Source: Flavobacterium aerium (GTDB lineage Bacteria; Bacteroidota; Bacteroidia; Flavobacteriales; Flavobacteriaceae). From it: DNA of 64,000 nt. Location: NCBI RefSeq assembly GCF_030766725.1, contig NZ_JARQWR010000012.1:62001-126000 (forward strand), given 5' to 3'. The translations under genes and the position numbers were made by a program. Numbering within the stretch: the first letter of the stretch is position 1; each line of letters begins with the position of its first letter. Shown here one piece after another: positions 1-9,549 of the stretch. Under the pieces are notes generated by a model. That model was not told where the DNA came from. It did not search any database and saw only the letters and a program-made list of their open reading frames with translations.

Positions 1-1182
1 GGTAACGCGAAGCCAGAAAAAAAATCGGATGGCTCAGTAATCTTTTACGGAAGAATTACAGATGTTACCGAGATGAAGGAACAGGAATTAAAACTCAAAT
101 TATCTGAAGAACGATTTCAGTTTGCATTAGATGCAACATCGGAGGGGATTTGGGATTGGGATATAAAAGCAAAAACCGTTTTTTATTCTGCTCAATCCAT
201 GAAAATCCTTGATTTTGAATATGATGATGTTATTGATACATTGGAAAAATGGGACGATTTAATACATCCAGATGATAAGTTAGGATATCTTAGAGATATA
301 CAACAACACTTGGATAATAAAACACCTTTTTATCAAAATGTTCAGAGAGTATTGAACAAGAATGGTCAATACAAATGGATTTTGAGTAAAGGCAAAGTTA
401 TGGAATACGATGAAGAGGGAAACCCAAGTCGTGTAATTGGTACGCATCAGGATATTACGGCTCAGAAGGAGAAAGAAGATGAAATGATGATAACCTTGAA
501 TATTGTGAGTGAGCAGAATAGTAGATTATTGAATTTTGCCCATATAGTATCCCATAATTTACGATCTCATGCGGGTAATTTTAGAATGCTACTCGACTTG
601 ATAGAAACTGCAGAAAGTAATCAGGAAAAAGAAGAAACCCTTGTGCATTTAAGAACAATTTCAAATGAATTATCTGAAACGATAGAGCACTTGAAAGAAC
701 TGGTTAGTATTCATTCGGATTTAAAATCAGTAAAAGAGAAATTAAATTTACATCAATACCTGCATAAGGTACTGAATATCTTAGGGGAGGAATTAAATAA
801 ACATGGTGTTTTGATTTCAAATGAAATACCAGAGAACACGATTATAAATTATAATCCTGCTTATTTGGAAAGTATTTTGTTGAATTTCACTACAAATGCA
901 ATTAAATATTCTCACCCGGACAGAATCCCAAAAATTATTTATCGATTCAATAAAGAAACATTTTGTTTAGAAATTATTGATAATGGTTTAGGTATTGACC
1001 TAGAAAAACATAGCGAAACAATTTTTGGTATGTATAAGACGTTTCATAAGCATCCAAACTCTAGAGGAATTGGATTGTTTATTACAAAAAATCAAATTGA
1101 GTCCATGGGTGGACGAGTAGAAGTATTAAGTAAAGTAGGGGAAGGAACTACCTTTAAAATTTATTTTGATGAAGAAGTTTAA
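1..1182 (+). CDS. PAS-domain sensor histidine kinase (5' end outside window)
   Basis: The frame is open from base 1. The first 24 codons read as the end of a PAS/PAC domain (GRITDVTE) just before the methionine at 73, so the gene starts upstream of the window. A second PAS/PAC domain follows (WDWDIKAKTVFYS through RVIGTHQDIT). The phosphoacceptor box is SHNLRSHAGN, a variant common in Bacteroidota kinases. The HATPase domain has an N box (NFTTNAIKYS), a G1 box (DNGLGID) and a G2 box (RGIGLF). No transmembrane segment is visible, so this part is probably cytosolic and autophosphorylates on the histidine of SHNLR. The gene overlaps the receiver gene behind it by 14 nt, which points to a cognate pair. 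The signal sensed is unknown. Confidence 0.9.
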   Translation, partial: GNAKPEKKSDGSVIFYGRITDVTEMKEQELKLKLSEERFQFALDATSEGIWDWDIKAKTVFYSAQSMKILDFEYDDVIDTLEKWDDLIHPDDKLGYLRDIQQHLDNKTPFYQNVQRVLNKNGQYKWILSKGKVMEYDEEGNPSRVIGTHQDITAQKEKEDEMMITLNIVSEQNSRLLNFAHIVSHNLRSHAGNFRMLLDLIETAESNQEKEETLVHLRTISNELSETIEHLKELVSIHSDLKSVKEKLNLHQYLHKVLNILGEELNKHGVLISNEIPENTIINYNPAYLESILLNFTTNAIKYSHPDRIPKIIYRFNKETFCLEIIDNGLGIDLEKHSETIFGMYKTFHKHPNSRGIGLFITKNQIESMGGRVEVLSKVGEGTTFKIYFDEEV

Positions 1183-1564
1183 TGATGTCTTTGTGGTTGA
1201 TGATGATAAAATTTATCATTACATTTTGAAAAAGTTATTGCATAAGAATAATATAGAAGTTAATTCTTATTTTTTCGAAAATGGACTAGATGCTTTGGAG
1301 AAATTAAAAGAAAGTAATCAAAATCAAAGCTTGCCAGATTTGATTTTGCTAGACATAAATATGCCTATTATGAATGGGTGGCAATTTTTGACCGAGTTTC
1401 AGAAAATTAAAAAGGCATTACATAAGGAAACAATAATATATCTTGTGAGTTCTTCTAATAATGTATTAGATATGAATAAAGCAAAAGAGTTTCCAGATGA
1501 GGTGAAAGATTATTTTCTAAAGCCAGTTTCTCTTGAAGATTTATCTAAAATCTTTTTGAACTAA
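1169..1564 (+). CDS. Single-domain response regulator (CheY-like receiver)
   Basis: A protein of 131 aa made of one receiver domain. The acidic cluster is VVDDD near the N-terminus, the phosphoacceptor aspartate lies in LLDINMP, the conserved Ser/Thr in LVSSS and the conserved lysine in FLKPVS. There is no output domain, so it probably passes phosphate on or acts by protein contact. The ATG at 1169 is preferred to a TTG at 1166. The start lies inside the end of the kinase gene, which implies translational coupling. The insert around IMNGWQFLTEFQKI is typical of Bacteroidota receivers paired with PAS kinases. Confidence 0.9.
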   Translation: MKKFNDVFVVDDDKIYHYILKKLLHKNNIEVNSYFFENGLDALEKLKESNQNQSLPDLILLDINMPIMNGWQFLTEFQKIKKALHKETIIYLVSSSNNVLDMNKAKEFPDEVKDYFLKPVSLEDLSKIFLN

Positions 1565-1570
1565 AATAAA

Positions 1571-1602
1571 AAAAAGCTTCCATGAAAATGGAAGCTTTTT
1601 TT
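1571..1602 (+). terminator. Rho-independent terminator
   Basis: A perfect stem AAAAAGCTTCCAT / ATGGAAGCTTTTT closes on a GAAA loop and ends in a T run. Because the stem is A-rich on the left and T-rich on the right, it can serve both the receiver gene and the converging rny gene. Confidence 0.85.
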
Positions 1603-1626
1603 GTATATGATATGTTTCGCTGTATA

Positions 1627-3192
1627 TTATTTGGCAATATTTACAGCTCTTGTTTCTCTGATTACAGTTACTTTTACTTGTCCTGGGTAAGTCATTTCAG
1701 TTTGAATCTTTTGAGAGATGTCAAATGATAAGCTTGCTGCTAATTCATCACTTACTTTTTCGCTTTCTACAATTACACGTAATTCTCTACCTGCTTGAAT
1801 AGCATAAGCATTTTTAACACCTGTGAATCCAAATGCGATTTCTTCAAGGTCTTTCAAACGTTGGATATAAGAATCCAATACTTGCCTTCTTGCTCCTGGT
1901 CTTGCTCCAGAAATAGCATCACATACTTGAACAATAGGAGAAAGTAATGATTTCATTTCAATTTCATCGTGGTGTGCTCCAATAGCATTACAAACTTCTT
2001 CTTTCTCACCATATTTTTCTGCCCATTGCATTCCTAGGATAGCGTGTGGTAGATCACTTTCAGTATCTGGTACTTTACCAATATCATGTAATAAACCAGC
2101 TCTTTTCGCTAATTTAACGTTTAGTCCTAATTCAGCAGCCATAATACCACAAAGCTTAGCAACCTCTCTAGAGTGTTGTAATAAGTTTTGTCCGTAAGAT
2201 GAACGGTATTTCATTCTACCTACAACTTTGATTAATTCTGGGTGTAAACCGTGAATACCTAAGTCGATTACTGTACGTTTACCAACTTCAATGATTTCAT
2301 CATCAATTTGTTTAGCTGTTTTTGCTACAACTTCTTCAATTCTTGCAGGGTGAATACGACCATCAGTAACTAATTTGTGTAATGCAAGTCTTGCAATTTC
2401 TCTTCTTACAGGGTCAAAACAAGATAAGATAATAGCTTCTGGGGTATCATCAACAATGATTTCAACTCCTGTTGCAGCTTCAATAGCTCTAATGTTTCTA
2501 CCTTCTCTACCAATGATTCTTCCTTTTACATCGTCAGATTCAATATTGAATACTGATACACAGTTTTCAACAGCTTCTTCCGTACCAACACGTTGGATTG
2601 TGTTAATGATGATTTTTTTAGCTTCTTGTTGCGCTGTTAACTTAGCCTCTTCAAGAGTATCTTGAATATAAGACATAGCATTACTCTTCGCTTCAGCTTT
2701 AAGGCTATCCACTAATTGATTTTTTGCTTCATCTGCAGATAAACCAGAGATAACTTCTAATTGCTCTACTTGACTTTTATGTAGCTTTTCAATTTCAACG
2801 GTTTTTTTCTCTAATACTTCTAAACGTGTATTATAGTCCGTGATTTTAGTTTCAACTTCGTCATTTATCTTTTTAGCTTTTGCTAATTCACTCGAAATTT
2901 GTGATTCTTTATCACGTGTTCTTTTTTCTGCTTCAGCAATTTTTTTATCTCTTGAAAGTATTACTTGTTCGTGTTCAGATTTTAATTCAATGAACTTTTC
3001 TTTAGCTTGTAGTATTTTATCTTTTTTTGCTGTTTCAGCTTCTGATTTTGCGTCTTTTAAAATTGATGCGGCTTCTTTTTTAGCGTTTTTTATTAAATTA
3101 GAAACATTGCTTTTTTCAATGATTTTTGCAATTATAAAACCGATGAGTATCCCCGCGATACTAGCAATAATTATTATTAATGTACTGTCCAT
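1627..3192 (-). CDS. rny: Ribonuclease Y
   Basis: A 521-aa membrane-anchored endoribonuclease that starts mRNA decay. In order: an N-terminal transmembrane helix (about 4-23); a long Lys/Glu-rich coiled coil (about 30-190); a KH RNA-binding domain with [15 protein letters not shown]; and an HD metal-dependent phosphohydrolase domain with LLHDIGK and GAHHDE. The length matches the family. The gene lies downstream of zapA and the probable 6S RNA on the same strand. Identification is from domain order and motifs. Confidence 0.95.
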   Translation of the reverse strand: MDSTLIIIIASIAGILIGFIIAKIIEKSNVSNLIKNAKKEAASILKDAKSEAETAKKDKILQAKEKFIELKSEHEQVILSRDKKIAEAEKRTRDKESQISSELAKAKKINDEVETKITDYNTRLEVLEKKTVEIEKLHKSQVEQLEVISGLSADEAKNQLVDSLKAEAKSNAMSYIQDTLEEAKLTAQQEAKKIIINTIQRVGTEEAVENCVSVFNIESDDVKGRIIGREGRNIRAIEAATGVEIIVDDTPEAIILSCFDPVRREIARLALHKLVTDGRIHPARIEEVVAKTAKQIDDEIIEVGKRTVIDLGIHGLHPELIKVVGRMKYRSSYGQNLLQHSREVAKLCGIMAAELGLNVKLAKRAGLLHDIGKVPDTESDLPHAILGMQWAEKYGEKEEVCNAIGAHHDEIEMKSLLSPIVQVCDAISGARPGARRQVLDSYIQRLKDLEEIAFGFTGVKNAYAIQAGRELRVIVESEKVSDELAASLSFDISQKIQTEMTYPGQVKVTVIRETRAVNIAK

Positions 3193-3212
3193 GTTTGTTT
3201 GAGTTTATATAT

Positions 3213-3376
3213 AAAAAAGCCTACATTAGAGATATTGTATAAACTCGTAAAGACAAGTTTTGAGCTAACTCACTTTATCAAGTTTCTGCTCGAGGCAGCA
3301 TGCTTTAGAAGCGAAGATTCACTCACTTTAATTTGTTAGTGTTGAGTTTACCAAAAATGAACTAATGTAGGCAGTG
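3213..3376 (-). ncRNA. ssrS: Probable 6S RNA (6S-Flavo type)
   Basis: Noncoding DNA between zapA and rny. Its ends pair perfectly over 11 bp (3219-3229 with 3362-3372, GCCTACATTAG/CTAATGTAGGC). A second inner stem (3240-3246 with 3344-3350) and a central hairpin (about 3286-3298, CTGC..GCAG) leave an open middle. On the minus strand the closing stem is followed by a run of six T, acting as terminator. This long-rod architecture with paired ends is that of 6S RNA, which mimics an open promoter and binds RNA polymerase. Location next to zapA also recalls the E. coli zapA-ssrS arrangement. A covariance-model match was not run. Confidence 0.72.
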
Positions 3377-3399
3377 TTTTAGTCTATGTAAAGAACGTT

Positions 3400-3693
3400 T
3401 TATTTATTGAGATATTGAACTAATAGATCATTAATTTTTTTAAGCCGATCAGTCGTTTCTTGACTAATGGTCGAATTATCAATCTGTTTCTGTTCTAATT
3501 GTGAGGCGAACTGTAAGGCACACATTGCCAATACATCCTGCTTGTCACGTACAGCATAATTTTCTTCAAATTGCTTAATCATAATATCTATTTTCTTTGA
3601 AGCGCTACGTAGCCCTTCTTCCTGAGAAAAATCCACGTTTAGTGGGTAAACTCTGTCTGCAATCGATATTTTTATTTTAAGCTTATCATCCAT
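3400..3693 (-). CDS. zapA: Cell division protein ZapA
   Basis: A 97-aa protein with the ZapA layout: an N-terminal small beta-rich segment (IKISIADRVYPLNV), then a long helix with the ALQFASQLEQ stretch. ZapA binds and bundles FtsZ filaments at the division site. It is 8 nt downstream of a coiled-coil gene on the same strand, probably one transcript, and is followed by the putative 6S RNA. Confidence 0.88.
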   Translation of the reverse strand: MDDKLKIKISIADRVYPLNVDFSQEEGLRSASKKIDIMIKQFEENYAVRDKQDVLAMCALQFASQLEQKQIDNSTISQETTDRLKKINDLLVQYLNK

Positions 3694-3701
3694 AATTCTT
3701 T

Positions 3702-4004
3702 CTAATCAGAAAGTTGTGCTATACAGTAATCAATTTCACGAATTAATGAATTTATCTTGAGTTTTGTATCTCGTTTGTTGTCGTCACTACCGAGTAATGA
3801 GTTGGCTATTTTTAGAGTGTCATACTGCTGTTTCATTTGCTCAATCTGTTCCGACTGATTGCGTATGACAGTAAGAGATTTTGTCAATTCTGATTGTAAT
3901 TCTTGATTACTTTTTTCCAAACCTTCCATTTTCTGGAAAAGTTTTTGAATTTTATTTTCAAGAGAATCAACTATATCTGTTATTTCACTCATTGTTTTCA
4001 ACAT
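3702..4004 (-). CDS. Small coiled-coil protein upstream of ZapA
   Basis: A 100-aa protein that is almost entirely coiled coil (heptads from about residue 10 to 75, e.g. LENKIQKLFQKMEGLEK), with no membrane segment or signal peptide. The sequence does not show an enzymatic motif. Position in front of zapA suggests a division-related partner, perhaps in the manner of ZapB, but that is inference. An in-frame ATG at 3992 (MSEITDIV) is an alternative start; both are compatible with the promoter just upstream. Confidence 0.75.
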   Translation of the reverse strand: MLKTMSEITDIVDSLENKIQKLFQKMEGLEKSNQELQSELTKSLTVIRNQSEQIEQMKQQYDTLKIANSLLGSDDNKRDTKLKINSLIREIDYCIAQLSD

Positions 4005-4020
4005 TCATTACTTAACTTTA

Positions 4021-4053
4021 CAAAGTTAATATTACTATTTAACTATTGCAATA
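4021..4053 (-). promoter_or_regulatory. Bacteroidota-type promoter for the coiled-coil/zapA operon
   Basis: On the minus strand, TATTG (4053-4049) and a -7 box TAACTTTG (4028-4021) are 20 nt apart, matching the Bacteroidota consensus. The -7 box lies inside an 18-nt palindrome TTAACTTT-AC-AAAGTTAA (4012-4029). Transcription would start near 4014, about 10-20 nt before the possible start codons. Confidence 0.6.
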
Positions 4054-4179
4054 CTTTTCATTAAATTTTATGCTTTATATTGTGCGATATTGTAATATTT
4101 TGTTTAATAGCAAGTTATAAGATTAGCAGATTTATTACCATTTAATTTAATTTTTTTTAAATTAGCACAAATCTTAATT

Positions 4180-5880
4180 ATGAAGTTGTTTACCTTTTTA
4201 CTACTGTTTTCCACAGCTCTTTTCTCTCAAAATCAATATCCTAGAGACTATTTTCGTTCTCCTCTCGATATTCCGTTACAAGTTTCGGGTTCCTTTGGGG
4301 AGCTTAGAAGTAATCACTTTCATTCCGGATTAGATTTTAAAACACAACAACGTGAGGGATTAAACGTATATGCGGCGGCAGATGGTTACGTTTCAAGAAT
4401 TAAAATATCAACTTGGGGATACGGTAAAGCGATTTATATAACCCACCCAAATGGTTATACAACGGTATATGGTCATTTGCAAAAAGCTTCACCTGCAATT
4501 GAAGAATACATCAAGAAAAAACAATATGCTCAAAAGTCTTTTGAAGTAGAAATGTTTCCTACTGCAAAAGAATTCGTAATTAAAAAAGGAGATATTATTG
4601 CTTTTAGTGGTAATTCAGGTGGTTCAGGTGCTCCTCATCTACATTTTGAATTTAGAGATACTAAAACAGAAAAAATAATTAATCCATTGTTTTTTGGCTT
4701 CGATGCGGAGATTGCCGACACTAAAAAACCTACAATAACAGGATTGATAGCTTATCCAGTTGGAGATAGTGCTGTGGTGAATCAATTATCAAACCCTTCC
4801 ATGGTAAGTTTGTCATTGCAAAAAGATGGATCTTATTTAGCCTCAAAAGTTGTGGCCATGGGTAAAATTGGTTTTGGGATTAATGCATACGATATGTCCA
4901 ATGGAAGTTTCAATAAGAATGGTGTTTATAAAGTAGAAACCTTTCTAAATGGAAATTCTTATTTTGAATACCAATTTGAAAAGTTTGCTTTTGACGAAGG
5001 TCGATATATAAATGCTCTAATAGATTACCCTCGTTATAAAAAGATGGATCAAAGATTTCAAAAGCTTTTTATGAAAACGCCTTATAATTTTAGTGCGATA
5101 AAAACTAAAGCAGAAAATGGAATTATTAACGTTGAACCAAATTTAACGATGAATTACCGAATCGAGGTTTCTGATTTTAATGGAAATAAAACCATAGTTA
5201 ATGTACCGATTCAATATGAACAACAAGAGGTAGCTGCAAGAAAAGAGCAAAAGACAACTCCTTATTTTGTAAAGGCTAAAAACGATCATAATTATAAAAA
5301 AGATAACGTTTCCGTATTCTTACCCGCTAATACATTTTATGAAGATTTATACTTGGATTTTGATGTTAATGATGGTGTTTTGCATCTTCAGGATACTAAT
5401 ACAGCAGTTCATAGTATGTTGACTATATCTTTTGATGAACCAAGTTTGCCAGAATCGGAACGTTTAAAAACGTTTATTGCTTCGGTACAAGGGAAAAAAA
5501 TAGGGTATAATTCAACTTCAAGAAAAGGGAATATGTTGTCTACTAGAACAAGAAATTTAGGAGATTTCAAATTAGCAAAAGATACGATTGCTCCAAAAAT
5601 ATCAGCAGTGAATTTTAGTGAAGGAAAATGGCTGAGTAATCAGAAGAATATAATTTTAGAAATTAGCGATTCATTGACTGGAATAGGAGATTATAATGGA
5701 TATTTAAACGGTAAATGGATATTGTTCGAATATGATTATAAAACAAAAAGAATAGTTCATGATTTTGCAGATAATATAGTTACCGATGGTAAAAATGAAT
5801 TAAAAGTTATCGTAACAGATAATGTGGGGAATTCTACTACCTTTGAAACGCATTTTTTTAGAACAGCACCAACCCAATAA
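4180..5880 (+). CDS. Secreted M23-family metallopeptidase (LytM domain)
   Basis: A 566-aa exported protein with a signal peptide (MKLFTFLLLFSTALFS). The LytM/M23 domain fills about residues 30-165, with zinc-binding motifs HSGLD and HLHFEFR and the YGHL motif between them. Such domains cleave peptide cross-links in peptidoglycan. The remaining 400 residues look beta-rich and have no motif recognised here. The stop is 11 nt before the receptor gene that follows, so the two are probably one operon. Confidence 0.88.
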   Translation: MKLFTFLLLFSTALFSQNQYPRDYFRSPLDIPLQVSGSFGELRSNHFHSGLDFKTQQREGLNVYAAADGYVSRIKISTWGYGKAIYITHPNGYTTVYGHLQKASPAIEEYIKKKQYAQKSFEVEMFPTAKEFVIKKGDIIAFSGNSGGSGAPHLHFEFRDTKTEKIINPLFFGFDAEIADTKKPTITGLIAYPVGDSAVVNQLSNPSMVSLSLQKDGSYLASKVVAMGKIGFGINAYDMSNGSFNKNGVYKVETFLNGNSYFEYQFEKFAFDEGRYINALIDYPRYKKMDQRFQKLFMKTPYNFSAIKTKAENGIINVEPNLTMNYRIEVSDFNGNKTIVNVPIQYEQQEVAARKEQKTTPYFVKAKNDHNYKKDNVSVFLPANTFYEDLYLDFDVNDGVLHLQDTNTAVHSMLTISFDEPSLPESERLKTFIASVQGKKIGYNSTSRKGNMLSTRTRNLGDFKLAKDTIAPKISAVNFSEGKWLSNQKNIILEISDSLTGIGDYNGYLNGKWILFEYDYKTKRIVHDFADNIVTDGKNELKVIVTDNVGNSTTFETHFFRTAPTQ

Positions 5881-5891
5881 TAATTAAGCAT

Positions 5892-8357
5892 TTGAAGACT
5901 AAATACAATTTATTTACGGTTATAATTTTTTTAATGAGTTTGTCTGCTTTTGCACAAACAGCAAGGATTAAAGGAATTATTTTAAATGAGAACAATCAAG
6001 CCGTAGAAGGTGTGAGCGTTAGCTATAAAAAACTAGGAACAACAACAAATGAGAATGGATTCTACTCGTTAACCATTCCAGCGAATGAAAAAGTAACATT
6101 GATCTTTTCGCATGTTGCCCATAAAAAATCATCGGTTACATTGGAATTGAAAACCAATGAAGATTATGAGTTTAATATTGTATTAAATCAGAATGTTGAG
6201 CAAATAGGAGAAATCTTAGTTACAGCAAATAATAGAAAAAGGGTAGAAGGTGTAGTGTCGATAGAACCACAAACGATTCGATTAATTCCAGGAGCTAATG
6301 CTGGAGTAGAGAATATTCTTAAAACATTACCTGGAGTTTATTCTAATAATGAGTTGAGTACACAGTATGCAGTACGCGGAGGAAACTATGATGAAAACTT
6401 AGTATATGTAAACGAAATAGAAATATACAGGCCTTTTTTAATTCGTTCAGGACAACAAGAAGGATTAAGTTTTACAAATACAGATTTAGTACAAAATGTA
6501 GATTTTTCTGCAGGAGGATTCCAGGCAAAATATGGGGATAAACTTTCCTCTGTTTTAGATATTACTTATAGACGTCCAACAAAATTTGGAGCATCACTAG
6601 AAGCAAGCTTTCTTGGAGGAAGCCTTTCTGTAGAAGGTGTTTCTAAAGATCAGAAATGGACTGCTATAGTTGGAGCAAGATACCGTGACAATAGTTTGCT
6701 AGTAAACAGTCAGGAAACACAATCAAATTTCAGACCTACATTTGCAGATATTCAAACCTATATTACCTATAATGCTTCTTCGAAATGGCAATGGAGTTTC
6801 TTAGGGAATATTTCTGCAAACCGATATAAATTCCAACCATTAACACGTCAGACTAATTTTGGAACAATCGATGAGCCTATAGCTTTACAGGTTTTTTATG
6901 AAGGACAAGAGAAAGATCAATATGATACTTTTTTTGGAGCAATTAAATCTTCTTATGAGGTAAACGATAATTTCACCTTGAAATTTATCGGATCGGCTTA
7001 CCATGCTACAGAACAAGAATATTTTGATATACTAGCACAATATCGTTTAGGAGAAGTAGATAGTAATATTGGATCTGAAACCTTTGGTGATGTTACCTAT
7101 TCTAGAGGAATTGGGTCACAGCTTAATCATGCCCGTAACAATCTAGATGCATTAATTGTAAATGCTGAAGTAAAAGGATTCCACAAATTTGATGGAAATC
7201 AAATTGAATGGGGCGCAAAATATACAAGAGAAGACATTCGTGATAGAGTAGTAGAGTGGGAAGTGATAGATTCGTCAGGATTTTCAATTACTCCGCCAAT
7301 TATTGATATTCCACATGATCAACCTTACAATCCTTATATGGGGCCATTAGTTCCTTATCAGAATGTTAGAGCTAAAAATTTTACCACAATCAATAGGTTG
7401 TCAGGATATGCTCAATGGAACAAGAGAAGCAATTGGGGGAATCATGAAGTATGGTATAATGCTGGAGTACGTGTACATCAATGGCAGGTTGACGGTGATA
7501 ATATTGATGGAAAAAGCCAAGTTACAGTAAGTCCAAGAGCGCAGTTTGCAATCAAACCAGATTGGGATGAAGATATGGTGTTTAGGCTTTCTGGAGGTTT
7601 TTATTATCAGCCACCTTCTTATCGTGAATTGAGAGATTCATTAGGAATGGTTCGTCCGGATGTTAAAGCACAACGATCTATTCATGTGGTGTTGAGTAAT
7701 GACTATAGTTTTAAGATGTGGGGACGACCATTTAAACTGGTTACAGAGGCCTATTATAAAAACATGAGCGATGTGAATCCCTATACCTTAGAAAACGTTA
7801 GAATTCGATATAGAGCAACAAACGATGCAACGGCCTATGCGGCAGGATTTGATATGAGATTAAACGGAGAGTTTGTTCCTGGTACAGAATCTTGGTTCAG
7901 TTTGGGAATCATGAAAACCGAAGAGAATATTAAACATCAAGGTTTTATTGCAAGGCCAACAGATCAGCGTGTGAAAGTAGGAATCTTATTCCAGGATTAT
8001 GTACCTAATATTCCAAGTTTAAAAATGTACCTTAATTTAGTTTATAATTCAGGATTGCCAGGTGGTTCACCATCCTATGCTGATCCATATGTGTATCAAA
8101 GTCGTTTGCGTGACTACCGTCGTGCAGATTTGGGTCTTTCCTATGTGTTTACAGATGGTAAGAAGAAATTTGAACAAGGACACTGGCTAAAACCATTTAA
8201 AGATTTGTCATTAGGAATTGAAATTTTCAATCTTTTTAATAATCAAAACGCAATTACGAATACTTGGGTACGTGATGTATATACCAAAAATCAATACGGA
8301 ATACCGAATTATTTAACGACAAGAGTTCTAAGTGTAAAATTGATTGCAAAGCTATAA
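5892..8357 (+). CDS. TonB-dependent outer-membrane receptor
   Basis: An 821-aa outer-membrane protein. A signal peptide (MKTKYNLFTVIIFLMSLSAFAQ) is followed by a carboxypeptidase-D regulatory-like domain (about 23-110), a plug domain with VRGGNYDENLVYVNEIE, and a beta-barrel ending in an aromatic-poor strand (LSVKLIAKL). The only start that includes the complete signal peptide is the TTG at 5892, 11 nt after the preceding stop. The substrate is unknown; no SusD partner gene is nearby. The adjacent peptidase gene suggests co-transcription but not a substrate. Confidence 0.9.
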   Translation: MKTKYNLFTVIIFLMSLSAFAQTARIKGIILNENNQAVEGVSVSYKKLGTTTNENGFYSLTIPANEKVTLIFSHVAHKKSSVTLELKTNEDYEFNIVLNQNVEQIGEILVTANNRKRVEGVVSIEPQTIRLIPGANAGVENILKTLPGVYSNNELSTQYAVRGGNYDENLVYVNEIEIYRPFLIRSGQQEGLSFTNTDLVQNVDFSAGGFQAKYGDKLSSVLDITYRRPTKFGASLEASFLGGSLSVEGVSKDQKWTAIVGARYRDNSLLVNSQETQSNFRPTFADIQTYITYNASSKWQWSFLGNISANRYKFQPLTRQTNFGTIDEPIALQVFYEGQEKDQYDTFFGAIKSSYEVNDNFTLKFIGSAYHATEQEYFDILAQYRLGEVDSNIGSETFGDVTYSRGIGSQLNHARNNLDALIVNAEVKGFHKFDGNQIEWGAKYTREDIRDRVVEWEVIDSSGFSITPPIIDIPHDQPYNPYMGPLVPYQNVRAKNFTTINRLSGYAQWNKRSNWGNHEVWYNAGVRVHQWQVDGDNIDGKSQVTVSPRAQFAIKPDWDEDMVFRLSGGFYYQPPSYRELRDSLGMVRPDVKAQRSIHVVLSNDYSFKMWGRPFKLVTEAYYKNMSDVNPYTLENVRIRYRATNDATAYAAGFDMRLNGEFVPGTESWFSLGIMKTEENIKHQGFIARPTDQRVKVGILFQDYVPNIPSLKMYLNLVYNSGLPGGSPSYADPYVYQSRLRDYRRADLGLSYVFTDGKKKFEQGHWLKPFKDLSLGIEIFNLFNNQNAITNTWVRDVYTKNQYGIPNYLTTRVLSVKLIAKL

Positions 8358-8484
8358 TAGTAAACTTATACAAGGTTCAAAAAGATAAACTTTTGCAAAT
8401 ATTGAGCGCTATCAAAAGGGCTAACTCAAATTTTCATATATTTGAATTGCTATTTAGTTTAAAAAAGAAACAACATTGTTAGAA

Positions 8485-9237
8485 ATGAAAAAAATAAATA
8501 TACTCTGTATTGCTATTTCGGTTCTGTCACTTACGAGCTGTAAGAAAGATCAGGAAAAGCCAAAAGTGATTTATGAAGATAGTACTAAGACTATTACGGC
8601 TGTAAATAATGTGAAAATTGATTCTTCTCAAATTAAGATAGCGGATCTTCCAATTAATATGGAAGGGACGAAATATTTGATTTATCCTATTGGAGATGTA
8701 AGGTTGTATGAAGGGAGATCAAAAAAAGTATTCGGATCCTCATCAGATTATAATGCACCTGTGAGTTTTTCTATTTCAAATTACAATCGTTTTGAACTTA
8801 CTGGATTTTTACATGATTTAAAGTTTCAGCATGTTGATTCTACTAAAATCAGATCACTTTCAAATGAATTGCCAATCTTAATTCAGACTGCGACATTCTT
8901 AAATACAATCTCTGATAAAAGTAAACGTCAGATATTAGTATATTCTATTGTTGATAAAGATACTAATCGCGACGGTAAATTGAATGCAAACGATGTGAAG
9001 TCACTTTATATTAGTGATATTAGCGGATTGAAATTCACTAAACTGTCACCAGAATACCATGAGTTAATTGACTGGAACGTTATTGAAGCAACCAATAGAT
9101 TGTATTTCCGTACAATTGAGGATACGAATAAAAATGGTGAATTTGATAAGAATGATTTAGTTCATTATCACTATGTAGATTTAGGAGATAAACAATGGAA
9201 GATTGAAAAATACGATCCATTGGAGAATGTAGAGTAA
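8485..9237 (+). CDS. Lipoprotein with EF-hand/dockerin-like calcium loops
   Basis: A 250-aa predicted lipoprotein. The ATG at 8485 gives MKKINILCIAISVLSLTSC with the lipobox LTSC; a TTG at 8476 is less likely. Two short segments look like calcium-binding loops: DKDTNRDGKLNANDV and DTNKNGEFDKNDL, each with the D-x-D/N-x-D/N-G spacing. The middle is beta-rich without a recognised domain. Probably located at the periplasmic face of the envelope. Function unknown. Confidence 0.8.
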   Translation: MKKINILCIAISVLSLTSCKKDQEKPKVIYEDSTKTITAVNNVKIDSSQIKIADLPINMEGTKYLIYPIGDVRLYEGRSKKVFGSSSDYNAPVSFSISNYNRFELTGFLHDLKFQHVDSTKIRSLSNELPILIQTATFLNTISDKSKRQILVYSIVDKDTNRDGKLNANDVKSLYISDISGLKFTKLSPEYHELIDWNVIEATNRLYFRTIEDTNKNGEFDKNDLVHYHYVDLGDKQWKIEKYDPLENVE

Positions 9238-9260
9238 TTCTTCTTGTAGATATAAAATAT

Positions 9261-9298
9261 AAAAAAAAGCATTATCAATTTGATAATGCTTTTTTTTA
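9261..9298 (+). terminator. Bidirectional rho-independent terminator
   Basis: A-run, stem GCATTATCA / TGATAATGC with a 3-nt loop, then eight T. It follows the lipoprotein gene and can also act on the opposing strand. Confidence 0.88.
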
Positions 9299-9372
9299 TA
9301 CTGTTTATTAAAGTTGCTAAGTTGAGTAAAGCCTATTAGAGCTTTATTATTTTGAGATTTGTAAAGCTAATT

Positions 9373-9549
9373 TTAGAAATTAATTCCTTTAAAAAGGACG
9401 CTTTTCAAACCAATGTTGTAAATCACTTTTACGTTATCTACATAAAATGTAAGGTTATAGTCTTCATTGAAACTATAAATTAGAGCAGTACTAGTAACTA
9501 AAAGAAGTAGTAGTAAAACTAAATACTTGTAATTCTGTTTTTTAAACAT
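9373..9549 (-). CDS. Possible small single-pass membrane protein
   Basis: A 58-aa frame from the ATG at 9549 (a TTG at 9570 would add 7 residues). It has a strongly hydrophobic helix (YLVLLLLLLVTSTALIY) with positive residues before it, followed by about 35 residues that look exported. A -7-like TAATTTTG lies about 105 nt upstream on the minus strand (9661-9654) but no clear -33 box. I do not recognise a family; chance occurrence in AT-rich DNA cannot be excluded. Confidence 0.4.
   Translation of the reverse strand: MFKKQNYKYLVLLLLLLVTSTALIYSFNEDYNLTFYVDNVKVIYNIGLKSVLFKGINF

Noticed and set aside
2375..2665. 96-aa frame opposite to rny
   Set aside because: It is antisense to the conserved KH region of rny, and such frames arise from codon bias.
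8391..8444. TATATTTG (8437-8444) as promoter of the lipoprotein gene
   Set aside because: The nearest TTTTG lies more than 40 nt upstream, too far; a -7 box alone is frequent by chance in such AT-rich DNA.
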